A stretch of DNA of 64,000 bases, from positions 124,001 to 188,000 of the forward strand of contig NC_064677.1 in assembly GCF_023278565.1 (NCBI RefSeq). Reading direction: 5' to 3'. Shown one piece after another: positions 49,801 to 61,429 of this stretch (its first letter is position 1; every line of letters begins with the position of its first letter). A program made the translations under genes and the position numbers. The stretch is from Colletotrichum lupini (taxonomy: Eukaryota; Ascomycota; Sordariomycetes; Glomerellales; Glomerellaceae). The notes under the pieces were generated by a model, which searched no databases, was not told the origin of the DNA, and saw only the letters and a program-made list of their open reading frames with translations.

Positions 49801-52617
49801 AAGTGAGGATGACCGTTTCGCTGATCGTCCAACAACGAATCCTGCAAGCCATTCTTCCAGCCAACAGCTGATGGCCTCTTCCTGGTTGTGACTTATAGGG
49901 ATTCGTACTGTGGTGCACACCTTTAGCCTGTGATCTGGGACACACAACAGGGGGCAAGCCTGGGAAAGACTCGAGGGGGGGAACAGGAGATCAGGGCCAA
50001 AGTTGGGGAAGCACGTGTCAGAGTTGTTGGGGCCGTCATCACATGCATCTGGCCGGGTTGGACGGGATGAACAAGTAACTTAGCATGTGCAGAAGTGGGT
50101 TGTGTTAAGCTTTCTGCCGTGTTTCCCACCTTGATGCTATCAGATTGGACTCCCGGATGTCTATGTCACAAGGCATCAACTGACAACGGGCGGTGGCCGG
50201 GTCGCCCAGCCGGCATTCGGCCCCAGGCACAAACGAGGCATCCTCGCTGTTTGATTGGACTGTCGCTTTCTTACTGCTACGTCACCCTGGGGCACGGACT
50301 CACCCTTTCCATGTGAAAACGAAGGAGAAGAAAAAAACTGGAAAGAGACATACGGGGCACACACAGAGGGGAAGAACCCACGGCTCAGGAGCCTTCCGCA
50401 AGTTAGGGATTTCCAGCCCGCACTTGAGACGCGTTTCTGATCACCTGTCTCTCCAAAAGGCATCCGCAACTTGCAGCTTCCGCCCTACCTACCTTGAGCC
50501 TCCCAAGTTTAGTTTGGTTCTTGCCCTTCACTGTGTGTCTGCCAGTTTTGCCTGCCCCAGAAAGCTTTCTCAACCCGGGCCTCACAAATTCGCGATACCG
50601 TATCCGTAAGGTAGCTCAGGCAATCATCCCACAGCTGCCGTTCAAGGCCCATATTCACGTGCGATTTGCTGCCACTCTGCTGACTCTTGATTCTTGGAGG
50701 GGAATTGGTGGGACTTTGCAGAATAGGTTGCCGGATGACCATGGTAATTTTCTCGAGATCCGCCCAAGGGTCCAGTTGTTCCCGCTGACGTTCTTCTCTG
50801 TGACGCCTTTTTCATGGATCTACCATGCCCTTCTTCATTTTTCTTCTACCACTCCGTCATCCGAGATTCCGCCGTTGCCGTCTGTACGTAGTACACAAAC
50901 ACCACATGCAAATCAAGGTACACCACCACACGTCAGGTGTGTAGCCGTTGTAATCTTTCCGATTTGCTTTCCAAGAGTACCAGCCGGTAACCTGTATTGG
51001 CTGATTGGATTGCAAGATCCAATTTACACGAATCTTGCGAAACCGACGCCCAATCATGCACTTGAAGCACCAACGCAACCTCTCTCACCTTAACCCACCA
51101 GGCCTTATCAGTAATCACCATCGACCTCGAGGTGCCGAGCTGCGCTGATTCCCGCAATGGAAAACCCACATCTTGTTTGGACCTGATTCCAACTTCCAAG
51201 CTCTTCTTTCGAGTTCCCAGCTGCTGCCCGCCGGCTTACTTGCCTGCTCGCCTTGCATCGCACGACTCAGTTCTATCTGCTACCCGCCCGTCCTGACTAG
51301 TTATCTCCCACAAATGGTGGCCATGTGATGGCATCTCAGACCCGAGCTGGTGGATCAGCGGCGTTTCCACGGCCCTCGGCGCATGCTGCACGAGCTCAGA
51401 GCACGCAAGAGCCAGCTGACATCGTCGAAGACTATTCAAGCCTTTCTCGTACCTTTTGGCACTTCCCCGAAAGCCGAGAGACATTAACCATCTTGGTTCG
51501 GGAGGCGTTTGTGTTTTTTGACTGGGGTCTCTCTAGATCTGACAACCGGCGAGCCGGTCGTGCATCGCAACCTTTTCCTTGTCGTAGAGGCTGTCAGGAG
51601 GACATGGCATGAGGCTTCCCAGCTTAAAGAGGACCCTTAGCTTCAAACAAGCGTACGAGCACCTGTCAAGACTTGTTGGGCTTCGAAGCAGGAGCCTCGG
51701 CGATTGCTCCTGCCAGTAACACAAGATGTGTTCCATGCATGGAAGCTTACTCGTCAAGTGTGTCTACCGAGATCTTGTCTTGATCAAGATCTCCTGCTAA
51801 GATTTACCCTAAGTAACTGCAGTCCAGCAGTCGGTAAATGTAGCAACCATTTCGTCTCGTAAATCACAACAGAAAAGAGACATCATTTTGATAGTATGTA
51901 TGGCACCTCTGACGCCGCCCTGGCAACTGTACTCTTCACTCGAAAGCGAAGAGGAATGCATGGGCAGCTCTTATGGAACCGGAAGGTTTCCTCTGCGCGT
52001 CACGAAATCGCAATTCACATCAACGACGACACGAATGAGCCCAGCAGAATGCCAGTCCAAATGTGGTTGTAATAATGCGCTGCACTGTCTAAAAGGACGC
52101 GGTAGTGAGGAAAAGAAGGAAAGGAAGAAACATCGTGAAAATTTTGGCCCGATGTAAGCAAACCACAGACCCACTCTGAGAGCTGCAGGTCATGTGACTT
52201 ACCTCTGAAGACTTACCTTACGTAAACCTACTTTGCTCTTGGGATGTTACTTACATAAGACAAGCGGCAACAGCCACAGTCTGACCCCCAGCCATATGTG
52301 GCTGCACGACAGCTTGCTTTCCCAAGAGGTAAGGCTGTCATTGTGCTGGTCCGTGCCCTTCCGACTCCAAGGAGACATCGTGGTTTCAATATCGCCAGCT
52401 ATCTGTCAACGCGCGGTTCATCAACTGCACGACCCGCGAATAATGGCAGCGTCCACCTCCAACTTTTGATCATTTGATACCATCACGAGCTGCCCTGCTG
52501 TACCAACTGCATGAAAACATCCTCCTCACTGCCATAATTCCTCTGGCCAGCGTGCCAATTGACTCCCACCGCCTCTGCGCCTGCCCCTCGATCCCCCGCC
52601 TTGGCAACCACTTCATC
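46816..52617. other. 5.8 kb without a supported gene
   Basis: On the minus strand 46.8-48.0 kb is C/T-rich and probably a long promoter/leader of opi1. TACCT/AGGTA motifs cluster at about 47860-47875 and 48008-48235. From 48.4 to 52.5 kb many frames of 60-200 codons exist on both strands (longest 50494-51093 plus, 199 codons), but their composition is biased (Ser, Pro, Arg, Cys), they overlap each other, and none shows a domain or signal. The last part is the promoter of the AP-1 mu gene. Confidence 0.5.
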
Positions 52618-54159
52618 ATGGCTTCCGCCGTGTTCTTCCTCGACTTGAAGGGCAAGGTGCGCACTACGAAACTGACCTGGTATCTGAGACGTTCAAAAAT
52701 GCTGATACTGGCTTGCAATAGACCCTTCTTGCCCGAAACTACCGCGGTGACATTCCCATGTCAGCTGTCGAGAAGTTCCCCGTCCTTCTCAGCGAAGCAG
52801 AAGAAGAATCATCAGCTGTCCCACCATGCTTCTCGCACGAGGGTATCAACGTACGTGCCGAATTGTGGCTATCTGCGCTCCAGCGTCGCAAGTGGCATCT
52901 TGACTGACGAGACGCGAATTCCAGTACCTTTACATCCGACACAACAACCTATACCTCCTTGCCCTGACGAAACGAAACACCAACGCTGCCGAGATCCTCC
53001 TATTCCTTCACAAGATTGTCGAAGTCTTCACCGAGTACTTCAAGGCCCTTGAGGAAGAGTCCATCCGCGACAACTTTGTCATCATTTACGAGCTTCTCGA
53101 CGAGATGATGGACTTTGGCTACCCCCAGACTACCGAGTCCAAGATCCTCCAGGAGTACATCACCCAAGAATCCCACAAGCTCGAGATCCAGGCCCGCCCG
53201 CCCATCGCCGTCACAAACGCTGTCTCATGGCGTTCCGAGGGTATTCGCTACCGCAAGAACGAGGTCTTCCTCGACGTCGTCGAGAGTCTCAACCTTCTCG
53301 TTAGCGCCAACGGCAACGTCCTGCGCAGTGAGATCCTGGGCGCCATCAAGATGAAGTGCTATCTCAGCGGTATGCCTGAGCTCCGCCTGGGCCTGAACGA
53401 CAAGGTCATGTTCGAGACAACGGGCCGAACGACACGCGGCAAGGCTATTGAGATGGAGGACGTCAAATTCCACCAGTGTGTGCGGCTGTCACGCTTCGAG
53501 AATGATAGGACCATTTCCTTCATCCCCCCGGACGGAGAGTTCGAGCTCATGAGCTACCGCCTCAACACCCAGGTCAAACCCCTGATTTGGGTCGAATGTG
53601 TTGTCGAGAGCCACAGCGGGTCGCGAGTCGAGTACATGCTCAAGGCCAGATCGCAATTCAAGAGGAGGAGTACGGCCAACAACGTTGAGATTATCGTTCC
53701 AGTCCCCGATGATGCCGACACTCCTCGCTTCCGCACCAACATTGGCGCCGTCCACTACGCCCCTGAACAGAGCGCCATCGTGTGGAAGATTAAGCAGTTT
53801 GGAGGCAACAAGGAGTTCTTGATGAGGGCAGAGTTGGGACTGCCTTCGGTGCGAGGCGATGACGAGCACGGTGGTGGTATGACTGGTGGTTTCGGCGGTA
53901 GTATGGGTGGTGTTGGTGCGCCTGGCAAGGGAGCCAAGCGGCCAATCCAGGTCAAGTTTGAGATACCCTATTTCACGACGAGTGGTATCCAAGTGCGGTA
54001 CCTCAAGATTACAGAGCCAAAGGTAAGTCTTTCTCCTTCGAGGAGTTTCAGTGGTTGTCATTTGCTAACTTGTCACAGCTGCAATATCCCTCGTTGCCTT
54101 GGGTCAGATACATCACCCAGTCAGGAGACATAGCTGTGAGGTTGCCTGACGCAGTATGA
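52618..54159 (+). CDS. apm1: AP-1 clathrin adaptor complex mu subunit
   Basis: Medium chain of the AP-1 adaptor, which selects cargo at the trans-Golgi network and endosomes by binding YxxPhi signals. Exons 52618-52656, 52722-52850, 52925-54022 and 54079-54159; 448 aa, the expected length. The N-terminal longin-like domain (ASAVFFLDLKGK, LLARNYRGDIP, YLYIRHNNLYLLALT) is followed by FVIIYELLDEMMDFGYPQTT. The mu homology domain starts at the WRSEGIRYRKNEVFLDVVES segment and ends with LPWVRYITQSGDIAVRL. TESKILQEYITQES and IEMEDVKFHQCVRL are typical of mu1 rather than mu2. A Gly-rich insert (GGGMTGGFGGSMGG) lies in the C-terminal domain, as in other filamentous ascomycetes. The short first exon is common in this gene. 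Confidence 0.95.
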
Positions 54160-54703
54160 GGCGAGCGGGTATCGGCTTAGTTGTAACGCAATACGAGCTC
54201 GAAGGGAGTACATTTTCCATCGATGCATTACTATTTTATTGAGCGAAAAAGTGAATTGAGGTTACACAAAACACATGTTGGCTGGTGGGCATGGGCCATA
54301 GACACATCCGTTGGGGGCAGGGTAGATGCGTCAACGCTTCGTGGCTCTCAAGAGCCGTTGGATGAGTACCTACTGGGTCAAGTAGATAACCCGCGTTCAC
54401 TAGGACAAGAAGGAGAAAGCTTTCAATGATGATGCAAAGTTCAATATTTCAAAAGATGTGTGCGCCTTAGGAAACATGTCCCGCATGTGTCTGCCCCAGA
54501 AAGAGCATCATCCCTCATCTCCGATGCCATTCATTGAACCTGAGCATCACAAGATTTCCTTAACGCTGAGAGCACTATACTTGATAGTTGGGAATTCGTT
54601 ACTGCTGGTTAAATTAGGTATATGTGCTGTCAAGACAACGCCGGGCCAAAAACAGAAGACACGATGAGACGTTGTGAAACGGCATGAATGAGAAAGGGGG
54701 AGC

Positions 54704-55720
54704 TCAGCCGAAGATGACGCAGCATCTAGCCTCGAACCCTTCAATCATCTCCGTAGTCGAGTTGTCATTGTAGGAATCACAACAGATCTGCACCATTACA
54801 CCTCTCGGAGAACCAGTGGGATCAGGGTCTATTATAGTCAGCATATACTTTGACGTGTGTAATACGGCTTTCCGAGAAGAAGCAATTTACTGACCAGCAC
54901 GAGAAGATCGCCGCTCATGAAATCCGTTCCTATTCCAGAGCCCATCCCAGAAAACTCGCTCTGTGTCTCCCGGCCTTTTCATCAGAGCCAAGAGGGCGAG
55001 GATGATAGGCAAATCACCGCCCAAACCTATGGATCGGGGAGCTGAAGAATCCGGCGTGGCGAATGTGTGTGGCAGGAGATGGGGTATCCAAGACGGCTGG
55101 GTTCCAGATACATGTCTTTGGGGGCCGCCGGGAGAGACGATCCGAGTAACACCTGGGGCTGTTTGGTCTGGGTTTTCAAAGGCGATGCTGTGAAACCCAC
55201 CTGGATAGGGCTCGTCCACAGCTGATATATCAACGTTGGTAGCCAAGCAAGGAAGGAACCGCCAACAGTTGAAGACGCTATAAGTCTTGTATTCCTGCAG
55301 GGCAGTCGGCTCTTCCGCTCCAAGTAGCTGAGAACAAATTGCCCCAGGACGTCCCATTGCCTCACGGGTCCAGAAGAATTCATTCCCAGCCGGAGCGATG
55401 ACCCCGTCCGTATACCGCCAAACAATGCCCGCTCTCTCCTCACCATAGCCATCGGCGGAGTCAGGTGGGCGAGTGTTGCCGCAGGAATCGCCAAAGTTGT
55501 ATCCATCAAGAATATTGAGTTCGTTCACTACAAAGAGAAAACTGAAGTAGATGTCAGGGACGGCCTCCTGTCTCCCACTGGATTGTCTTGGCTTGTGATC
55601 TTTGTCCTTCTTGTCACTTCGCCTCCCGTGCTTACGGCTTCCACTCCGCTATCTCTGTCAGTCATCGTATTAGTCCGAGGTAGGCAGGAGGTGGGCACTT
55701 ACACTCGACTGAGATTGCAT
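54704..55720 (-). CDS. Unrecognised three-exon protein
   Basis: Model: exons 55703-55720, 54895-55648 and 54704-54828; 298 aa. The first exon is only MQSQSS, ended by a perfect GTAAGT donor. The second starts after a CTGAC branch and a TAG acceptor. The third follows a GTCAGT donor, a GCTGAC branch and an ATAG acceptor. The product has a very basic start (RKHGRRSDKKDKDHKPR), a short hydrophobic segment (IYFSFLFVVNELNILDG), conserved-looking Trp/Cys segments (GIVWRYTDGVIAPAG, CWRFLPCLATN), a helix LPIILALLALMKR and a Cys-containing C-terminus (ICCDSY, RCCVIFG). I do not recognise the family. Frame continuity across both junctions supports a real gene; the small first exon is the weakest part. 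Confidence 0.6.
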
Positions 55721-58072
55721 TTCTTGTTTCCACAAAGTTTCAGCAGGCAGTGGCTCGGAGTGCTAGCGCTAGAGGCTGGATACCAAGTCCACGATGTTTG
55801 CTGCTATTCTAGCTGGATGACAGTCGCTACTGTCAAGTGAGATTTCAGTGATCTCGTCAGAAATGACAGAGATGATGGATTCCCGGGTATTAAGCGACTA
55901 TTGCACCTTGGGGCCTGACGACGTCGTCGACCATGCCCGAAAAGGTGGTCTGATATTCTTCAACTTGCGATGCGTCAAGGATGCAACCCATATCCTTACT
56001 TGCAGCGCCGAGCATGCTACAAGTCCAGGCTTCGATTGGAACAACCTGGTTTTGACGATCACAAGTGCCCAATCCAAAGTTTCTGACGCCTTGTTGACGA
56101 CAATGGACACGCGTGAGACAGAAACGCAGTGTTCTGATCGACCTCAAATTTCCTGATCGCGACGGAGGCGTAGGTCCCGTGGTCACATGTCGTTTGGTCT
56201 GCACTCGGCCACGTTGCGCCGGTGAAGAATGACTGCATGGCGCACTGCAGAGACACAGGTATGCGATTTCAAGATGAGAAGGCATGGGATTCTCGAGAAT
56301 GCGGGTTTCGCTGTTTCCTCGGCTGTGGTTGCCTTTGAACCGTCACAACCCAACGAATAGAACTTGGCTGACTCTTGTGCCGCCAGTTGCTCATTGGGGC
56401 ACGTCTGTCCTGGAGTAATACAATGGCCTGCTTGCTGTTGGGTTGAAATCCAGGTCCAAGATGCCCAAGTCCTCCTGCAACTCCAAGTGTGGGCGTTAAC
56501 ATCGTCGAACGTGATTGCAGGAGTGCAGGCATCGACACTAGATCAAGCGTGTAAGGTTGTCACCCATGAGGTGGATGTTGGTATGACTTGCATGACGCTA
56601 AACCAATCAGGTCCATGTGTGCGATTGGGATGAACGAATCTGGAGCCAATGAGGTTGTCGACGATTTCACTTCTTTGGCCCAGCTTCGGGAGCTCGGGCT
56701 CGGTCGTCGACGCTGGAGAGGTTCGGACAGAGACTGAATCGAGGTGGGATCCGTGAAGGATTGTGGCTGTCGACTCGACAGCCGTATCGACGAGCTGATT
56801 CTTCTTCGGTCATGGATCCCTAGTCGAAGGAAACATAACACCTCCTTCCCTGGCTATGACCTGGCCACAGTCGAGGGGCCAGATTCCGCCATCACTGCAA
56901 TAGAGTGCAGCGTTATTCGTCCAAATGTCCCTCAGATCATGATGCCCAACAACCACCGGCTGCCTATTGCACCGAATGGAACCTTGAAAAGCGTGATCGG
57001 TTAAACATTCCATTTGTTGTGAAGGCTCGACGTGGCATCTCTGGGACATTGCCGAAGACGCGAAGTAGGCAAGGTTGACGCGCGGTGGGGAGCGTGTAGC
57101 GGCCGCAGGAAAGATTGGGTACCAAGCAGTGCATACGACCTTTGAATCGCACCAAACGCCAGTTGGTTTCGTCTATCTCGTGGACGAGCATAGGAGAACT
57201 TGAGAAGCGAAATCAGAATCATGCTCGACGCCACTGTCTATAGAGTGCGAAATGACTTGTTTTATGTCCTTCTGGTATTTGATGAGATCAAACGTCTCTC
57301 TGACATCGTGGTTTTTGAACTCATCCGGGACGAGATATTGGAACAACATTGGATGGGCATGTCTGTGTGATCTCGGTGAGAATCCTCCTTGTAGCACTTC
57401 GCTGAGAGAAAGAGGTGGCACAAAGCCTTCAAGGCCTCGTCCTTCAAGATTCATAGGCCTTTCTGGAGCAAGCGCCATCGATATTTGTTCCAAGATCCTA
57501 TCAAAGACTCATGTATTCATGAATCGGTGTGTGGCAGGCTGGCTTGGAGTGTCCCGTCCATCCGTAGTCCTTCGTCATCGACTGTAATCGGACGATATCG
57601 GGCGTCCAGAAGGGCCTATCGGGTGGAAACATCCCCCTCTAAGCTAAGAACCGGTCAGCTCAAGTGCGGGGGTTTATTTGGAGTGACGCCAACTGGTTTC
57701 GCTGGCCAACAGCAAATTATGGCGGACCAACGCCATGTTGGGAGGGCCGCAGTTGGTGGGCATGTCTCTGACTACGGCGACATGGCCAGTGGCTTGGTAC
57801 GGCCAGGATTTCCGATATATCCGACGAAATGGGCTTTCGATTGCGGCACAGAGTCGAGAGAAATGCACTGCCAATAAATAATAGAGGGAAAGGAGACAAC
57901 AACTTGCGTTTCCGGAGGCACACACCATCAAGCGGTGTTAGTGGGAATGTTTGTGTGACGTTGAATTTGACATTTCCCAGCCAGGCAACTCCCGGCCGGT
58001 TGAGCACAAGGCAACTACATACTTTCCCGCCTGGCTTCGTTCCTCTACTCGTTCTGTGCGTGCGGAAAGAGA
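55721..58072. other. Intergenic, possible degraded gene
   Basis: Several minus-strand frames look protein-like (57173-57493, 56964-57191, 56810-57049, 56059-56256), but they are in shifting frames and I could not link them with consensus splice sites. They may be remains of one gene. Plus-strand frames here are their shadows. No RNA gene seen. Confidence 0.4.
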
Positions 58073-59661
58073 CTAATGCCGCACCCTCTTGGAAGCTCTG
58101 TCCGCCTCTTCCTCGCCAGCAGCTTCCTCCACAGAACCGCTGGTACCCACCACTTGAAGGGCCTCCTTCAGAAGGCGCTTCTCGCCGAGTCTTACCTCAA
58201 CAGCCATTCTCTGTCGAGTTGTCAAGCTGCCCGATGCCAGCAAAGCCTCATCTTGCTCGGCTGTCGTCGGGTACTGCGCCAGAAGCTTTTGCAGGGTGGA
58301 CACAACAACGTGCTGGTAAATCTCATCACGTTTCCGCTTGTCGGGAATAAGATCAGCATTCATCTTCTTGAGAAGCTTCAGGATACCCTTCAGCTGCTCC
58401 TCAAGCTCAGCAGAAACCTCTTGGACCTTGGCGGGGGTTGTGAGTCGCCCCTCCGAGTCTGGCTCTCCTGACTCACGCTCGAGGACAAATACATCCTCGA
58501 GGTCTTCAGGATCTATGTATTCTCCCTGCTATCCCGTTAGTTTGATACATTCTTTCCTCTGATTGAACATTTTTCACACGTACCACTTGCTTCCAGACCT
58601 CGTCAGTGAGCTTCAACTGTTCATTGAGCACAGACTGGACCAGGTCCCACGGAATCTCAACCACATCGTAACGAGAATGCTTGGGAGTGACATAGCCGTA
58701 TCTTCTGAGCAACTCAGAATTCGGGTGAGGCCCGTAATAGTTCAGAATCTCCTCTCCTGCACGAATTGTTCGCAGAGCGGTGACGCTGAGGTCATCATCA
58801 CCGTGATTGACATGAGCCTGCCAAGACATTAGCGTTGGTAAAATGTCAGAAGGACGAAAGAAGAGAACTACTCACGTTGAACTCTGCATCAGCGTTCAAA
58901 ATATCAGCCATGGGTACCATACCCAGCATTGACTTGCCCTCGCGGTCCTCAACCCATTCCTCTTCCTCTTCTTCCGGCTCCTCTTCGTTCTCCAAGTCAA
59001 AGGCATAAGCCATGATGATGCTGCCCATGCGGTGAGCCAATTGCAGAAGCTCTGCTTCGGCCATTTCAGAGGCACCTGCAGGGTAGAAGACGGCTGGGTT
59101 GGCTGCGATGACCGACAGGATACGCGAACGGAACATATCATCGGCTTCCTCCTTTCCAATCTTTGACAAACTAGCGCTTCCTTTGAGATATTCGAGCTCA
59201 GAAGTCTCCCAGAACATGAGTGTGTCAAACTTTTCGGGAAGGACCTCAAAATAAGGCTTCCAGGGTGAAGCATCGCCCTGGAGGTACTCATAGATCATGA
59301 CGAGGATAAGAGAACCCCACGAGTCGAGGGGCTCATTCTCCATATCCTCGTCGTCTCCATCGTTGCCGGTAAAGACTTGAGGAATCTTCTTGGGAAGCTC
59401 AGACGTCTCGACATTGATGATGCTTTTTCTCGGGATGGTGAAGAGGACCGTCTCAGGTGCGATGTCCTTTGTGGCCACTGGGAGTTTGTTAGTCAACAGC
59501 GTGACGAGAAGAAGGCAAAATGACCTACCGATTCCTCGCCCGGCGTTTTGGCCTCTCAGGTCAACGATCTGAATGTCATCATGGAAAGTGGCGCCCGGCA
59601 AAGACTTGAACCACGACAAAAATCTTTGCGATGTCGTCTGAAAATCACCGCCTGCAGCCAT
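58073..59661 (-). CDS. rkm4: SET-domain protein lysine methyltransferase (RKM4 type)
   Basis: Exons 59529-59661, 58876-59477, 58584-58817 and 58073-58528; 474 aa. The family (yeast Rkm4, plant LSMT-like) methylates ribosomal protein lysines; Rkm4 acts on Rpl42. Seen: an N-terminal SET part with GRGIVATKDIAPETVLFTIP, the long inserted i-SET region with an acidic run (EEEPEEEEEEW), MLGMVPMADILNADAEFNAHVNHG, EEILNYYGPHPNSELLRRYGY (AdoMet and substrate pocket residues), then the Rubisco-LSMT substrate-binding helical domain. The C-terminus ends in a basic, acidic-flanked tail. The NH motif in AHVNHGDDD is a variant of the usual NHxxxxN. I chose the ATG at 59661. Confidence 0.92.
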
Positions 59662-60713
59662 GACGCCAACCAATTATGAGTACGAAGTCAACAGTGCAAG
59701 TAGGTGGAACCTGTGTTATAAGGAGGACGGCGTGGCTGATGTATCGCGATGTTTCTTTTCTTGCGCCAACGATTCTATTAGCCTCGGGAGGTCTTGCTGT
59801 CTGGTAATTGGAGGCCAGAAATTTTCACTGGGATAGAAGTACTGTGCGCAAAAGACCTCTTTGTCTCTCACACCGTGCTCGCTGAGACCCACTTTCCTAG
59901 AGTCTAACAGACTAACACGATGTTCAAGCCCCATCAATTAACATTTAATGGTAAGACGATTTAATTGCCCATGACCTAGGAGATTGCGTTGTTGTCAATG
60001 AGTTTTAAAGTATTATTTAATGAATATTAGGAGAAGGGGTGAGAGTGTATGATTTCTGGGTAGTTCCAAAGATATCAGCAGGAGAGCGATCAGTCAGTGG
60101 TGTCTGGCTGATGAATAGTTACCACTTCAAGACGAATGAACAAGAAGACGTGGCCTTCTATAAGTCGATTGCCTTCAAGATGACCATTCTCATCATCTAT
60201 TTTCAGGTAGATTATGATCTTTCGTCCACTAACTATCTGCTTCGAGGGTCGAAAGAGGAAAGGAATGGAACAATGTTTGCTAACCGATATTTACTCAATG
60301 TTGGTTAACCCGAATACTTAACACGGCATTCAACTGCTTGAGACTATGGATCATTACAGGAGCACTAAAAAGTTTCAGTGGTCGGATTTATTTTATGCTT
60401 AAATCCTAATTGCAACTACACCCTACAGAATGATGGTATGACCATAAGGTAGTCAGGCATCCAAACAGGTGCCTCAGACAAATGGGCGCATGTCAGCACT
60501 TGTGATGAGAGCTGCCTCATATGGCCTAGCAAAGCTCCACCACATTGCTAAAAATCCATTGGATGCTTGGAGAATTTCATGGAAAGTGATACGAGTTGGA
60601 AGATTCCCAAACATCAAACAAAAGCCAGCAGCGCCATCATCATCGCTAGGAAGCTCAGCTAGCATCCAATAGCAGCACAAGAAGTATCGGTCAATCCCTC
60701 TTTACTTAAGAAT
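59662..60713. other. Intergenic, no supported gene
   Basis: AT-richer than its surroundings from about 59930 to 60450. Short frames (60039-60308 plus, 60474-60680 minus) have no domain or splice support. Confidence 0.5.
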
Positions 60714-61166
60714 ATGCGTCCTACTCCTCTCGCACTGCCAACTTTCTTGTTGACAGTTGGCTTCGACCAGCCGAATCCAACCGCAACTCCGCCACCGCTT
60801 CCATCGGACGCTACGCCTTGGATACCCCGTGCCAAATGCCTACATCGAATGGGTGACGCCATCATCGCTGAAACTCATTGCGGTGACAAAGAGATATTGC
60901 GACCATGTTTTCTCGATGCGCCTAGTAAGCTTCCGGAAGGCTACATCACTCAATGCTTGCTGGATGCTGGTTGCGGTACCGGTCACGCCAGCATGGAGGA
61001 CTTGTGGATCACCGTTGCTTGTCTTCGAACATTCGGCAACGACTGGATCCATCTTGAACATCCCGATGATCATGACGCAGAGTCGAAACTGGGCTACGAT
61101 GATCTGAAGCTCAAGCGGGAAGATATCCTTGCTAGTGAGTACTGTTTCAGCTCGATCGCAGCCTAG
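60714..61166 (+). CDS. Small Cys-containing protein, possibly secreted
   Basis: A single open frame of 150 aa. The N-terminus is moderately hydrophobic (PLALPTFLLTVGF) and could be a weak signal peptide. A Pro-rich linker follows, then a compact domain with six Cys between residues 43 and 103 (CLHRMGDAII, HCGD, RPCFLD, QCLLDAGCG, VACLRTFG). The tail is acidic and polar. The last ten codons may be replaced by splicing at a GTGAGT donor near 61135, but the only nearby acceptor would make a 32 nt intron. I do not recognise the family. A cysteine-rich small protein beside a lineage-specific membrane protein is typical of accessory fungal genes; any effector role would be speculation. Confidence 0.5.
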   Translation: MRPTPLALPTFLLTVGFDQPNPTATPPPLPSDATPWIPRAKCLHRMGDAIIAETHCGDKEILRPCFLDAPSKLPEGYITQCLLDAGCGTGHASMEDLWITVACLRTFGNDWIHLEHPDDHDAESKLGYDDLKLKREDILASEYCFSSIAA

Positions 61167-61429
61167 GCGTCAAAGACAGATGAAGCTGGCCTACCAGTAA
61201 GAACATAATACATGAGCTACCATATTTTAAGATGTTTGTCGATGCGATGTGCTGCTTCCTTCACTTCGGGTGTTGATAGTATTACACGAAAACCATGGTG
61301 GCACACGGGGCATTGTTATTATGGGATGCCATGAGCCACTGGCTCTCCTTCTTAAGGTGCTAGTAACTTCCATGCAAAATGCTACATATATATCATCTGG
61401 AAACAGACCTAAATTTCTCGTTGAATACA

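Noticed and set aside
50494..51093. 199-codon plus-strand frame in the 4 kb gap
   Set aside because: Low-complexity Pro/Ser/Leu composition, no start context and no domain.
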